A stretch of DNA of 64,000 bases from Xanthomonas campestris pv. badrii (GCF_012848175.1 NZ_CP051651.1:62001-126000); one strand, 5' to 3'; counted from the stretch's first letter, positions 18,343 through 29,352 are shown. The notes: generated by a model from the sequence alone, not told the origin. Translations and numbers: made by a program.

Positions 18343-19272
18343 ATGGCTCCGTCCCACTGGCGATTGATCCTCAACGGCAAGTCCACCGACAACGAGGACG
18401 TGCGCCAGGCGGTGCGCAGCCTGCGTGAGCGCGGCGTCCAGTTGGAGGTGCGGGTCACCTGGGAAGAAGGCGACGCCGAGCGCTATGTCGCCGAAGCGGT
18501 GGCCGACGGCGTGCACACCGTGGTGGCCGCTGGCGGGGATGGCACCCTGAGCGAAGTGGCCGCCGCGCTCGCCCATCACCAGGGCGATGCCGCCACGCTG
18601 CCCTCGCTGGGCCTGGTGCCGCTGGGCACCGCCAACGACTTCGCCACGGCCGCGAACATCCCCATCGAACCCGTCGACGCGCTCGCTCTGATCGCCAGCC
18701 GCCCGGCGCAGGCGATCGACCTGCTGCGCCTGGACACCGCGCACGGGCCGCACTGGTGCGCCAATGTCGCCAGCGGCGGGTTCGGCACCCAGGTCACCGT
18801 GGAAACCGACGAAGGCCTGAAGAAGATGCTCGGCGGGCTGGCCTACCTGATCACCGGCATGTCGCGGCTGGGCCGGATCGACCCGATCAGCGCACGCTTC
18901 AGCGGCCCGGACTTCAGCTGGGAAGGCGAGTTCATCGCGCTTGGCCTGGGCAACGGGCGCCAGGCCGGCGGCGGCCAGGCGCTGTGCCCGGACGCGCTGG
19001 TCGACGATGGCCTGCTCGACGTCACCATCGTGCCCGCACTCAACGGCGAGGTGGCCGCCACGCTCGGCACCCTGGTGACCAGCGGCAAGCAGGCGGCGCT
19101 CGAACGTGTGGCCGTGCGCGCCCGGCTGCCGTGGCTGGAGATCGCCTCGCATCAACCGCTCACGCTGAACCTGGACGGCGAGCCGGAGACCGCGTTGCAG
19201 TTCCGCATCGACTGCGTGCCGGCGCGGTTGCGGATGCATTTGCCCGCCCGGTGCCCACTGGTTGGTAGGTGA
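18343..19272 (+). CDS. yegS: lipid kinase, YegS-like (DAGK catalytic domain)
   Basis: 309 residues. N-terminal [14 protein letters not shown], nucleotide-binding [14 protein letters not shown] (about residues 63-76), [13 protein letters not shown] (about 90-102) and the C-terminal [17 protein letters not shown] are the family signatures. YegS phosphorylates lipids such as phosphatidylglycerol in vitro; the physiological substrate is unknown. ATG 18343 chosen as matching the family N-terminus; a GTG two codons earlier is possible. The Tn3 element landed about 125 bases upstream, perhaps separating it from its promoter context. Confidence 0.9.
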   Translation: MAPSHWRLILNGKSTDNEDVRQAVRSLRERGVQLEVRVTWEEGDAERYVAEAVADGVHTVVAAGGDGTLSEVAAALAHHQGDAATLPSLGLVPLGTANDFATAANIPIEPVDALALIASRPAQAIDLLRLDTAHGPHWCANVASGGFGTQVTVETDEGLKKMLGGLAYLITGMSRLGRIDPISARFSGPDFSWEGEFIALGLGNGRQAGGGQALCPDALVDDGLLDVTIVPALNGEVAATLGTLVTSGKQAALERVAVRARLPWLEIASHQPLTLNLDGEPETALQFRIDCVPARLRMHLPARCPLVGR

Positions 19273-19847
19273 GGCTGGGAACCGGGAATCGGGAATTGGA
19301 AGAGCGTAGTGGGCTGTGCCGATACGCGGGTGCCCGCACGTCAACGCCGCCAGAAGCGCAATAGCGGCGTCACGATCGGAGCGACGACCAGCACGCGGCT
19401 GAAAGCCCCTCTCCCGGCGGGGCGATGAGGCACGGCTTGCGCGCCATTGGCGCGCGCCTCGGAGCGCTCGCGCCGCTGGCGCGGGCTGGGGCGCGGAGCG
19501 AGGGGTTGGGGTGAGGTGCCTGCGCCGCCATGAAAGCCGCCGGCATGACCCGGGCTCCAAGCAACGCCTCCTGCGGCGCACGCACCAACACCCGGCCAGG
19601 CAGCAGGACGCAGGTTGCCCGCCTCTGACGGCAATCAATGCGCACACGCACCGGACCACCCCAGGCCCGTCTTCGCAATTCGAACCGTGTTCGCCCCGGC
19701 CTGCTGCCCTGGGCGTGCAGTTGCGCTACAGTAGGCGCGTGTCCGGCCTGACGACCCCACGCTCCCTCTCTTCCGCTCGCCGCTGGTGGCGATGGTGGCC
19801 CGTTGCCGTCGTCCGCCCCGCCACAGAGTCCCGGAAGGAAAGTCGTC
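19273..19847. other. intergenic region with dispersed-repeat-like sequence, upstream of trpE
   Basis: About 575 bases. Near 19276-19300 there are imperfect GGGAATC-type repeats, and 19400-19520 has an inverted arrangement (GAAGCCCCTCTCCC at one side, GAGGGGTTGGGGTGAG at the other), resembling repeats scattered in Xanthomonas intergenic regions. The trpE promoter must be in the right half; no leader peptide rich in Trp codons was recognised. Confidence 0.45.
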
Positions 19848-21322
<1,475 letters not shown>

Positions 21323-21323
<1 letters not shown>

Positions 21324-22411
21324 TGGACGGGCAGGGCAGCGCTGTGCGCATCAGTTTTCGCAACGACTACAGCGAAGGCGCGCATCCGCGTGTGCTGCAG
21401 GCAATCGTGCAGGCCAGTGCCGAGCAGAACGCCGGCTATGGCACCGATCGGCATAGCGAGCACGCGGCGGCATTGATTCGCACGGCCATCGCGCAGCCGC
21501 AGGCCGCGGTGCATCTGCTGGTGGGCGGTACCCAGACCAACCTGATTGCGATCAGCGCATTTTTGCGCCCGCACCAGGCGGTGATTGCGGTCGAAGCCGG
21601 GCACATCGCCACGCACGAAACCGGCGCCATCGAGGCCACCGGCCACAAGGTGCTCACGGTGCCGGCGCTGCACGACAAGCTGACGCCTGCCTTGATCGCG
21701 CCGGTGCTTGCGGTGCACGGCAACGAGCACATGGTGCAGCCGCGGCTGGTCTATCTCTCCAACAGTACCGAGAGCGGCACCATCTACACCCGCGCCGAAC
21801 TCGAAGCGTTGTCGCGCTTCTGTCGCGCACACGATCTGCTGCTGTATCTCGATGGTGCGCGGCTGGGCGCAGCGCTGACTGCCAACGGCAACGATCTGGA
21901 TCTGCCGACCATTGCCGCCCTCACCGATGCGTTCTACATCGGCGGCACCAAGAACGGTGCGCTGCTCGGCGAGGCCTTGATCGTGATCCATCCCGACCTG
22001 CAGGCCGATCTGCGCTACCTCATCAAGCAACGCGGCGCGCTGTTGGCCAAGGGCATGGTGCTGGGTGCGCAGTTCGCCAGCTTGTTCGAAGACGGCTTGT
22101 TCTTCGAACTGGCCGCGCACGCCAACGCCATGGCGCAGCGCCTGCGCGCCGGCCTGCTGGCCGCGGGCGTGGAATTTGCCAGCGACTCGCCGACCAATCA
22201 GCAATTCATCGCCGTCACTGCGCAGCAGGCCGAGCAGATCGCACGCCGCTACGACGTCGAACGCTGGGAAACGCGCAGCGATGGGCGGCTGGTCATTCGC
22301 TTCGTGACCTCGTGGGCGACCACAGCTGATACTGTCGATCGTCTGTGTGCGGATGTTGCTGCGCTGTTGCGAGATCCCACACTCGGGGCCATTTCCAGGG
22401 CACAAGGATGA
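21323..22411 (+). CDS. PLP-dependent beta-eliminating lyase, threonine aldolase-like
   Basis: 362 residues. Fold-type I PLP enzyme: SFRNDYSEGAHPRVL at the N-terminus, GTQTNLIAI, HIATHETGAIEATG, LYLDGARLGAAL, and the Schiff-base lysine in YIGGTKNGALLGE (about residue 211). Such proteins cleave L-threonine or L-allo-threonine to glycine and acetaldehyde. Start ATG overlaps the trpE stop (TGATG), implying translational coupling; 4-base overlap with the next gene. Confidence 0.9.
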
Positions 22412-23199
22412 TGACGCTGAAAAGACGCGCAGCCTGGATGCTCGCTGGTGCTCTGCTGTTGCCCGCGATGGCATCGGCGCAGATCGATACCTTGCCATCG
22501 CAACCGCATTTGCTGGTGAAAGGGCAGGCATTGCGCACCGTTGATCCGGACCGGTTCATCATCGATCTCAAGGTCAGCAAGACCGAACTGCAACCGGATC
22601 TGGCACGCAAGTTTGTGGAGGAGCGCGCACGCGTGGTTCTGGACGGATTGCAACGCAACCATGTGTTGAAGGATTCGCTGTATGCCTCCGCGTTGTCGAT
22701 CGCGCCGCAGTCACGTTATGAAGCGGGCAAGTCCGTCTTCGAAGGCACCCGGGTGGAGCGCAAGATCCGCGGCACATTTACGTCTTTGAAGGATGTGCGC
22801 GCCTTCCTTGGCGGCCTGGATGCCAACGAAAACGTGCAGGTGCTGTCGATGCAGACCGGCTACGCCGATGCCGCCGCCTTGCGTGCAGAACTCAAGCGCG
22901 AAGCCGCCACGCAGTCGCGCGAATCTGCGCAGGGGCTTGCGGCCGCCTACGGTGTGCGGCTTGGCGGGATCTACAGCATTTCCGATATCGCCCCCAGCTT
23001 TGCCTACGGTGTCGAAGCAGGCACTTGGTCGGCGCCCAATGCGCCAAGGCCAGGCTCGGTGGTCTCTCCGCCATCGCCGCCGGCCCCGCCGCCGCCGCCC
23101 GCGCCGGCCGCTGGCGTGCAGGGCGTGGGCGAAAGCCTGCTGACCGGCACCATCACCTATACCGAAAACATCTATGCGGTCTTCCTGATCGCGCAATGA
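22408..23199 (+). CDS. periplasmic SIMPL-domain (DUF541) protein
   Basis: 263 residues. Signal peptide MMTLKRRAAWMLAGALLLPAMASA cleaved near residue 25 (described, mature start QIDTLPSQ). The SIMPL pattern follows: LLVKGQALRTVDPDRFIIDL, a central RVERKIRGTFTSLKDV, and a C-terminal strand TITYTENIYAVFLIAQ. A proline-rich insert (about residues 215-235) is unusual. Family proteins are periplasmic or outer-membrane-linked with poorly known stress roles. ATGA overlap with the lyase gene places it third in the trpE operon. Confidence 0.85.
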   Translation: MMTLKRRAAWMLAGALLLPAMASAQIDTLPSQPHLLVKGQALRTVDPDRFIIDLKVSKTELQPDLARKFVEERARVVLDGLQRNHVLKDSLYASALSIAPQSRYEAGKSVFEGTRVERKIRGTFTSLKDVRAFLGGLDANENVQVLSMQTGYADAAALRAELKREAATQSRESAQGLAAAYGVRLGGIYSISDIAPSFAYGVEAGTWSAPNAPRPGSVVSPPSPPAPPPPPAPAAGVQGVGESLLTGTITYTENIYAVFLIAQ

Positions 23200-23618
23200 G
23201 TCCCTTGCCATGCTGCTGATGCTGGATAACCAGCATGTAAGGGTAGTGGGGCCCAGGGAAGCCCGTGGAAGCATCGATAGATGAGGATTCCTGGGCTCCC
23301 AGGATCCATCGTGGTCCGGCTGGGTCCATGGTAATCCGGCGAATTTGCGGGTGTCGCTGCAGGTATCACATATGAATTCGGGACAGCGACGAAGGCTGTA
23401 TGGAAATGCATCATAACTCTGCTCGGATCCAGCCATAGCCTTGCGCCCACAGGCCGATTTCTGCGCTTTTTTCGCCAAAATAGTTCATCCGGGCATGCAT
23501 CCTGCCTGGGCAGCGGCGAACATTTGTGCTCGCCGCCCGAGACATGTCTCTGTCATGGCATGTGTATTTCGTCAGATCAGCGGCGTTGCCAATGCTTTGT
23601 CAATGCGAGGTCGCCTAC
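23200..23618. other. intergenic region between the trpE operon and hrpF (left edge of the hrp island)
   Basis: About 420 bases. Two hairpins lie just after the SIMPL gene (23219-23236, arms ATGCTGG/CCAGCAT, and 23285-23307, arms CCTGGG/CCCAGG) and may end the trpE operon, though neither has a T-run. A half-standard PIP-like box at 23471-23488 is listed separately. No gene. Confidence 0.5.
23471..23488 (+). promoter_or_regulatory. imperfect PIP-like box before hrpF
   Basis: TTCGC-N8-TTCAT, 131 bases before the hrpF start. Spacing of 8 has been described for some imperfect Xanthomonas PIP boxes, but the second half has one mismatch. No N15 box was found upstream of hrpF. Confidence 0.35.
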
Positions 23619-26600
23619 ATGTCGCTCAACACGCTTTCGACCGGGAGCAGCGCAGGTCTGACTCTCCCTCTAACGGATGAACCGTCCTCTCTGGAGTCGC
23701 CCGGATCCGACTCTGGTATGACCGACTCCGATTTCCTGGTGGGGATGGATAATCTATTCTTGCAGCAGATCTACCGCATGATAGGCGCTGCATACGGCAA
23801 TGTTCCAGGCGATGATCCGACCGTCGACACGCCTGGAACGCCAGCACCCTCGGCTGATGATATTCAAGCCAGTCAGCCGATCGAGAAACGCACGTCTTGG
23901 CCAACGCCTTCGACAGGGTTCGACGCCAAGGACGTCAAGGGATCCACGCTACCGCCCGCGGTTGATGGGTCATCGGTGACATGGGATGGCGGTACGCTCA
24001 CTGCGTCTGAGCTTCAGATTGTCTCCACGCTCAATCAGCACAAGGACAAGATGCCCCTCGAGTTTTCAAAGCTCGACGACAAGATCAACGACCCATCTAC
24101 GCCTCCTGACTTGAAGAGTGCACTGCAAGGCCTGCAAAAGGATCCCCGCCTGTTCTTTGCCATCGGCTCGCAGGGCGACGGCAAATGCGGCGGCAAGATC
24201 AAAGCTCAAGATCTTTGGGATTTTGCGGATCACCATCAACAGGTGACCGATCTGGGCGGAAAGAACGCTGAATTCAATCCCAAGAATATCAAGGGAGACA
24301 CGCCACCGCCGCAGGCAGAAGGCTCAACGGTCACATGGGACGGCGGTACCCTCACGAAATCTCAGCTGGAGATCGTTTCCACGCTCAATCAACACCGTGA
24401 CATGACGCCGATCGAGTTCGCCAAGCTCGACGAAAAGATCAACGATCCCGCCACACCGCCCGACATGAAGAAGGCGCTGCAAGGCCTGCAACACGATCCC
24501 GGGCTGTTCTTCGCCATCGCGTCCCAAGGGCACGGCAAGCACCATCAAGACGATCAGGGCAAGTGCAATGGCACGTTGATTGCGGACAACCTGTACGATT
24601 TTGCCGATCGTCATCCACAGGTCACTGCCATGGGGGGCAAGAACGCGACCTACAACCCCGAAAAAATGCAAGGAAGCGACCTGCCGCCGCCGGTCGATGG
24701 CTCTTCGGTCACGTGGGACGGCGGCACGCTCACCCAGAATGAACTGGAGATCGTCACCACGCTCGATCGCCACAAGGACAAGCTGCCGCTGGCGTGGACC
24801 GATCTCGATGCGAAGATCAACGATCCCGCGACACCGCCGGATCTGAAGAAGGCATTGACGGAACTGCAGAAGGATCCACGGCTGTTCTTTGCGATCGGGT
24901 CGCAAGGCGATGGCAAATGCGGTGGCAAGATCAAGTCCGGCGATCTCAGCAAGTTCTCGGCCGGTCACTCGCAAGTAGCGGAGTACGCCAACAAGCAGGC
25001 CAAAGGCTACACGCAGAACTATGTTGCCTCCGATAGTCCGGAAAAGACCCAACCGACAGTCATGACCGAAAGCGATGCAATGCGCGAGTTCTATCGCTAC
25101 TCGGACTACCTGCCGAAGGATCTGAATCAGGAGGCGTTCAAGCAACTCGTCGAAGGCGACAGCGATATTCAAAAGTGCCCCCCACAAGTGATCGCTGCGG
25201 CACAGTATTTTCGAGAGCACCCCGATCAATGGAAGGCGCTGGCAGGAGACTCGGGCTCGATGAGTACCCCGGACTTCCTGCAAAAATCTGCTTCGCAGAT
25301 GCATCTGACAGCATCCGAACTGAAAACGCTGGACACGATCAGTGGTCATCAGGATGCGTTCTTCGGCGACGGCAAGGAGGTGACCCGCGACAAGCTCGAC
25401 TCAATCGCCAAGGACGATAAAGCTGATCCTGCGGTTCGCGATGCCGCCAAGCAGCTATTGGCCGATCCGCTATTGTTCGGGTTGTTGAATAATTCGATCA
25501 CCGGCTACAAGAAGCCGCACAGCTTCTTTGGCGGTGGTCATGTCGTCGACTCGGGCAAGATCAGCAAGGAGGACTTCCAGCAGTTCTACGAGCATATGAC
25601 GGCGGCCAACAAGACCGTTGAAAAATCGCCCACGCACGCGGCCACATCACCCGAACAGCAGAAGGCCTTCGCGGACATGGTGATGGGCAAAGCCGATCAA
25701 CCGGACATCAAGAAGAAGAAGAAGGATATCGGCACCCTCGGCAAGGGATTGCATGAGTTCCTGAAATGGGACAGCAAGATCCTGGATTGGGCCTCGGTCG
25801 GACTGAGTGCACTGAACGGCATTCCCGTCATCGGCGAATTTGCCGATGCAGCAGCGGTGGCACTGGAGGGCGAAGCGCAGGCTGCACAGGTGCTCGATAC
25901 GGCACTGCAGGGCGGCGACATGGGGCTTGCGTGGAAACTCGCCGGCATCAACATGGCTGGAGCGGTCGTTGGTGCAGTCGGTGGGCCGGGCGCCAGGATC
26001 GCAGCCAAAGGGGCTGCCAAGGGAGCCGCGGAGAGTGCGGCCAAGGCAGCGAGCGAGAGTGCGACCAAAGGCGCCGCTGAGGGAGCGGGAAAGGTCACGA
26101 CCGAAGGAGCAACGAAGGGCGCTACCGAAGGAGCAACGAAGGGTGCTACCGAAGGAGCAACGAAGGGTGCTACCGAAGGGGCAACGAAGGGCGCTACCGA
26201 AGGAGCAACGAAGGGTGCTACCGAAGGAGCAACGAAGGGTGCTACCGAAGGGGCAACGAAGGGTGCTACCGAAGGGGCAACGAAGGGCGCTACCGAAGGA
26301 GCAACGAAGGGTGCTACCGAAGGAGCAACGGAGGGTGCTACCGAAGGAGCAACCAAAGGAGCAACCAAAGGCGCAACCAGGAAAGAGAAAATCGCCGCCT
26401 TGGCGAAAAATCATGTCGTAGGCGGAACCATCGGTATATACACCGACCTGCTGAAGGTTCCTGTGATGGCGGGCCTACATTACGAAGAAGTGCAATTGGA
26501 CAAGGAGAGAGACCATGGCGACATCCGCGAAAATCTGGAAGACGCGGGCGGATTGCCGCTAGGCAAGCAGACCATCCCCGGGTCCATTGCAGACAACTTC

Positions 26601-26654
26601 GAGGCGGACACGAAGGAGAACCTCAGGAATTTGAGGGGTGGCCGGCTCAGGTAA
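23619..26654 (+). CDS. hrpF: type III translocon protein HrpF (NolX family)
   Basis: 1,011 residues; GAGG precedes the ATG. HrpF is secreted by the Hrp system and inserts in the plant plasma membrane to form the translocon. Visible parts: an acidic N-terminus (to about 100); three imperfect ~110-125-residue repeats, each with SSVTWDGGTLT-like and DPRLFFAIGSQGDGKCGGKI-like blocks (about 101-212, 213-338, 339-455); a middle region; then hydrophobic stretches near 725-745 (SALNGIPVIGEFADAAAVAL) and 770-790, suited to membrane insertion. A long (TEGATKGA)n run follows (about 828-920), then a conserved tail. Xcv HrpF has ~806 residues and two N-terminal repeats from memory, so this protein is long because of the third repeat and the TEGATKGA run. 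Confidence 0.93.
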   Translation: MSLNTLSTGSSAGLTLPLTDEPSSLESPGSDSGMTDSDFLVGMDNLFLQQIYRMIGAAYGNVPGDDPTVDTPGTPAPSADDIQASQPIEKRTSWPTPSTGFDAKDVKGSTLPPAVDGSSVTWDGGTLTASELQIVSTLNQHKDKMPLEFSKLDDKINDPSTPPDLKSALQGLQKDPRLFFAIGSQGDGKCGGKIKAQDLWDFADHHQQVTDLGGKNAEFNPKNIKGDTPPPQAEGSTVTWDGGTLTKSQLEIVSTLNQHRDMTPIEFAKLDEKINDPATPPDMKKALQGLQHDPGLFFAIASQGHGKHHQDDQGKCNGTLIADNLYDFADRHPQVTAMGGKNATYNPEKMQGSDLPPPVDGSSVTWDGGTLTQNELEIVTTLDRHKDKLPLAWTDLDAKINDPATPPDLKKALTELQKDPRLFFAIGSQGDGKCGGKIKSGDLSKFSAGHSQVAEYANKQAKGYTQNYVASDSPEKTQPTVMTESDAMREFYRYSDYLPKDLNQEAFKQLVEGDSDIQKCPPQVIAAAQYFREHPDQWKALAGDSGSMSTPDFLQKSASQMHLTASELKTLDTISGHQDAFFGDGKEVTRDKLDSIAKDDKADPAVRDAAKQLLADPLLFGLLNNSITGYKKPHSFFGGGHVVDSGKISKEDFQQFYEHMTAANKTVEKSPTHAATSPEQQKAFADMVMGKADQPDIKKKKKDIGTLGKGLHEFLKWDSKILDWASVGLSALNGIPVIGEFADAAAVALEGEAQAAQVLDTALQGGDMGLAWKLAGINMAGAVVGAVGGPGARIAAKGAAKGAAESAAKAASESATKGAAEGAGKVTTEGATKGATEGATKGATEGATKGATEGATKGATEGATKGATEGATKGATEGATKGATEGATKGATEGATKGATEGATEGATEGATKGATKGATRKEKIAALAKNHVVGGTIGIYTDLLKVPVMAGLHYEEVQLDKERDHGDIRENLEDAGGLPLGKQTIPGSIADNFEADTKENLRNLRGGRLR
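23919..24990 (+). repeat. three imperfect direct repeats inside hrpF
   Basis: Unit starts near 23919, 24268 and 24646. Conserved anchors in each copy: TWDGGTLT, KINDP.TPPD and LFFAI.SQG. The second copy has a short HHQDDQ insertion. Confidence 0.85.
26100..26378 (+). repeat. 24-bp tandem repeats in hrpF (TEGATKGA)n
   Basis: Nine in-frame 24-bp units encoding TEGATKGA start at 26100, followed by degenerate TEGATEGA, TEGATKGA and TKGATRKE units. Synonymous third-base differences (GGC/GGT, GGA/GGG) mark individual copies. Copy number changes would stay in frame. Confidence 0.95.
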
Positions 26655-26690
26655 CGGCGGCGCCTGGCTTGAGCGTCTACTGTGAGGGGA

Positions 26691-26721
26691 GCAGAGGGCG
26701 ATTGCCAGGATTGCCCTCTGC
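26691..26721. terminator. terminator-like hairpin after hrpF
   Basis: Perfect 9-bp stem GCAGAGGGC/GCCCTCTGC with a 13-base loop, 36 bases after the hrpF stop. No T-run. Confidence 0.5.
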
Positions 26722-26785
26722 GTTGGCGTGCCGGTCACTTGATCTGCAAGCGCGCTCTTCCAGGCCACATCTGGCAGCTGCGGTA

Positions 26786-28290
26786 GTCGTCTCTGAAAAA
26801 TCCTTTTCAGACGCCAATTGCGAGCTGTGACCGATCCATGGCGCCCAGGGATAACTGCGACATGGCACGGATCCAGGCACGCAAAAGCGCGATCCAGCGC
26901 ATCAACCAGCGCAGGTTGTAGCCGGCGGCGCAGCCCAGGACATGCAGTGCATCGCCTTGGGTGCCCTTTAATCTGCAGCGGCGCAGCCGGCAGTCGTCTT
27001 TCAGATGGCCGATCACCGGCTCCACCGCTTGCCGTCGCTTGATCCAGTGCCACTGCCGGCGCGTCAGCGTCTTGGCTTTCCCACGGTGCAGCACCTGTAC
27101 CCCATCGACCTCGCGCCCGCGATAGCCCAGGTCCACGATCGCTACCGTCGGGGCGACAGCCACGTCTTGCAGCAATCCGCGTGTCTGCTCCAGTTGCTCG
27201 GCCAAGGTATCGCCGTCGTACGGATTGCCAGGGAAACTCCGCGCACCCACGACCAATCCCTTGCAGGCCGTCACCGCAATGCCGACCTTTACGCCAAACT
27301 CGTACGGTTGACGCGCTTTGCCCTTGCCGATGCATTCCACCTCCGGAGCATGCAACGCATACAGCTTGTGCTTGTCCTTGGGGTGTTGCGTGTACAGGCG
27401 TTGCGCACGGTCCAGCCACACAGCGATGCGCTCGCGCACGCTGTCCTCCACTGCGTCTAGCTTGCGCTGCATATCGCGCACCACGCGCCCCAACACTGTG
27501 CGTTGGCGCCGCAGCGCAGCTCGCATGCGCTTGAACTGGCGCGCATGGGCATAGCGGCCCGCCTTGCGGCTCAAGGCAGGGCCTTGCCGTGCGTAGGTTT
27601 GCCGAAGCGCAATACCGTGGCGCTTGGCCAGCAGCACCAGCTTCTTGCGTGCCACCTCCAGCAGACGGCTATCGGTCGGATAGGCGATTGCCTTTTCCTG
27701 CACCGTGGTATCGACGATCACCCGCGACAGCTCGCGTGCATCCACCGCCCTCATCGCGTGCGCCGCATTGATCGTGTGCGCCAGAACCTCTTCCATCCCA
27801 GCTTCGCCCAGGCGCTGACGCCAGCGCGTCAGCGAACTGGCATCGCATGGCAGACGCGTCTGGAACACCACCTCACCGGTGAAGAACTGCCAGTACGGAT
27901 TCTCCAGCCAGCGCTCGCACACCGCTTCGTCGGACAGGTCATAGGCGTGCTTGAGGTACAGCAAACCGGTCATCAAGCGCACCGGCAAGGCCGGACGCCC
28001 ACCTCCGGCGGGCGTGGCCGGCAAGTGCGAGCAAAGCGCCTGCTCCAACGCGGCCCACGGCATCCGTTGACTCAACTGCGCCAGCGGATGGCGCAGATCG
28101 ATCTGGTTCTCCAGGCGCGAACGAAACAACTCCTCGGCGGGGGTGTCTTCGGCAGCAGGGCGGCGTGTACGCATGGACGGAAATTGCAAGAAATCAGCCC
28201 ACAGCGTAGCGAAAACTGGTAGTTCCGGCACGCCTGCGCGGCCGGTGAAGCCTTGCTGTGACTGGGATGGTGGGGATTTTCAGGGACGAC
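26786..28290 (-). mobile_element. IS5-family (IS1478-like) insertion sequence, intact
   Basis: About 1,505 bp. Ends match as imperfect inverted repeats (left GTCGTCTCTGAAAAATCC; right complement GTCGTCCCTGAAAATCCC). Both sides carry the same 6 bases GCGGTA directly outside these ends (26780-26785 and 28291-28296), a likely target duplication. One full transposase gene fills the element. Confidence 0.82.
26807..28174 (-). CDS. IS5-family transposase (IS1478-like)
   Basis: 455 residues from ATG 28174 (MRTRRPAAEDTPAEELF). N-terminal DUF772-like block (PALPVRLMTGLLYLKHAYDLSDEAVCERWLENPYWQFF, described by its key parts GLLYLKH and WLENPYWQ), then a DDE core: D in VIVDTTVQEKAI, D in VAIVDLGYRG, E in QAVEPVIGHLK followed by the C-terminal R/W-rich tail. 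The gene is uninterrupted, so the element may still move. It separates hrpF from the chaperone-xopF1 operon. Confidence 0.92.
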   Translation of the reverse strand: MRTRRPAAEDTPAEELFRSRLENQIDLRHPLAQLSQRMPWAALEQALCSHLPATPAGGGRPALPVRLMTGLLYLKHAYDLSDEAVCERWLENPYWQFFTGEVVFQTRLPCDASSLTRWRQRLGEAGMEEVLAHTINAAHAMRAVDARELSRVIVDTTVQEKAIAYPTDSRLLEVARKKLVLLAKRHGIALRQTYARQGPALSRKAGRYAHARQFKRMRAALRRQRTVLGRVVRDMQRKLDAVEDSVRERIAVWLDRAQRLYTQHPKDKHKLYALHAPEVECIGKGKARQPYEFGVKVGIAVTACKGLVVGARSFPGNPYDGDTLAEQLEQTRGLLQDVAVAPTVAIVDLGYRGREVDGVQVLHRGKAKTLTRRQWHWIKRRQAVEPVIGHLKDDCRLRRCRLKGTQGDALHVLGCAAGYNLRWLMRWIALLRAWIRAMSQLSLGAMDRSQLAIGV

Positions 28291-28448
28291 GCGGTAGACT
28301 CGCTCGCTCATGCGCGTGTGCTGATCGAAGTGAGGTCTGAACAAGATTTCAGATCGCGGAGATTACGCCATCCTGAACGCCATGCTCGCACGTGTTGCTG
28401 ATGACTCAACCTGGCGATTGCTTGGTGGCGATTGAAAATACAGCGGTC

Positions 28449-28640
28449 TCAATATTCAAGTGCAACACGTGATTTGAATTGGAGAATGTCCTTCTCGAGT
28501 GCCGCGGCCGGCGTCATCCAGTTTAATGTCTGTCGCGGCCGCACATTCATCAGCTTGGCGACACGATCGAGGTACTCCTGACCGGCCTGCGTCAGGTCCA
28601 CACCCTTGGCCAGGAATTGCCGCAGCAGGCCATTGGCAGG
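28449..28640 (-). pseudogene. IS30-family transposase C-terminal remnant
   Basis: The last ~64 codons read [16 protein letters not shown]...[19 protein letters not shown] sequence, characteristic of IS30 transposase C-termini (NGLLRQYFPKGTDL, RPRKTL in intact members). The rest of the transposase is missing and the upstream frame is unrelated. A footprint of a former IS insertion left of the chaperone-xopF1 operon. Confidence 0.8.
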
Positions 28641-28786
28641 CGTGCTCAGCCGCGCTTGCGTGCGCCGCTGCAGACCGTCGAGGGTCCGTGTCTGTCGCCG
28701 CGCCGTTCGGCCAATGATCTTCCGTTTGCGCGCACCTGCAAGACGTATGACACGGGTCTCGGTTGCGCGCTTGCTACAAGACCAAC

Positions 28787-28811
28787 TTCGTGTGCGGCGC
28801 GAGTGGTTCGC
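28787..28811 (+). promoter_or_regulatory. PIP box of the chaperone-xopF1 operon
   Basis: TTCGT-N15-TTCGC, perfect consensus, 95 bases upstream of the chaperone ATG. Lies just right of the IS30 remnant. Confidence 0.82.
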
Positions 28812-28905
28812 AGTGTCTGGCTTGAGCGTGCATCCCCAGCCAGACACTTAGGTCTTACCGAACTGGTGTATTGGTAACTCATCGCATTTCTCTGGAGAGA
28901 CTCAG

Positions 28906-29352
28906 ATGACGTTGGAATCAGAAAATCACCACACAGCGAACACAGCGTTTTTCATCGGCCTCGGCACCCGCCTTGGGTTGCCCGGCGAGCTTGCACAGCG
29001 ACTAGGCGCTGGAGAAACCATTCTCGGACCTGCGGGCATGCTGTGCCGTGTCCACACGCAGATGCAGCAGGGCGAACTGACAGCGTTTCCGGAAGTGATC
29101 CTGCCAATGGCCGCACGCGAGCTCGGCGGCGATGAGGTGGTGACGCTGCTGGCGCTACAGGAGCAATTGCTCACCGAATACGGCTGGCGGCTGGCGCTGT
29201 CGGATCTTGGCCTGCTGTGCGTCTGCCCGCTGCTGCGCGTGCGCACGCCCGACGATGTGGCCGCCGCATTGGAACGCGGGCAGGTGGTTGCCCGTGTGGT
29301 GCTGGACGCGCTGGTGACACAGGCCGGTAGCACGGCGGAGGTGGCCTCGTGA
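28906..29352 (+). CDS. CesT-like type III secretion chaperone (Hpa3-like, for XopF1)
   Basis: 148 residues, acidic, with a CesT/SycE-type pattern: short alpha-beta protein with FFIGLGTRLGLP, ILPMAARELGG, LLCVCPLLRVRTPDDVAAALERG. Class I chaperones bind one effector encoded next door; here the stop overlaps the xopF1 start by four bases (GTGA). In X. oryzae the corresponding gene is hpa3 and its neighbour hpa4 is the xopF1 orthologue, from memory. GGAGA precedes the ATG and a PIP box lies upstream. Confidence 0.75.
   Translation: MTLESENHHTANTAFFIGLGTRLGLPGELAQRLGAGETILGPAGMLCRVHTQMQQGELTAFPEVILPMAARELGGDEVVTLLALQEQLLTEYGWRLALSDLGLLCVCPLLRVRTPDDVAAALERGQVVARVVLDALVTQAGSTAEVAS

Noticed and set aside
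25697..26368. Long Ser/Val/Ala/Pro-repeat reading frames on the minus strand and an Arg/Leu-rich one in another plus frame
   Set aside because: They are mirror products of the hrpF 24-bp repeats, without ribosome sites.
26100..26378. Tandem repeats resembling a CRISPR array
   Set aside because: Units are contiguous without spacers, in frame and code for TEGATKGA inside hrpF.
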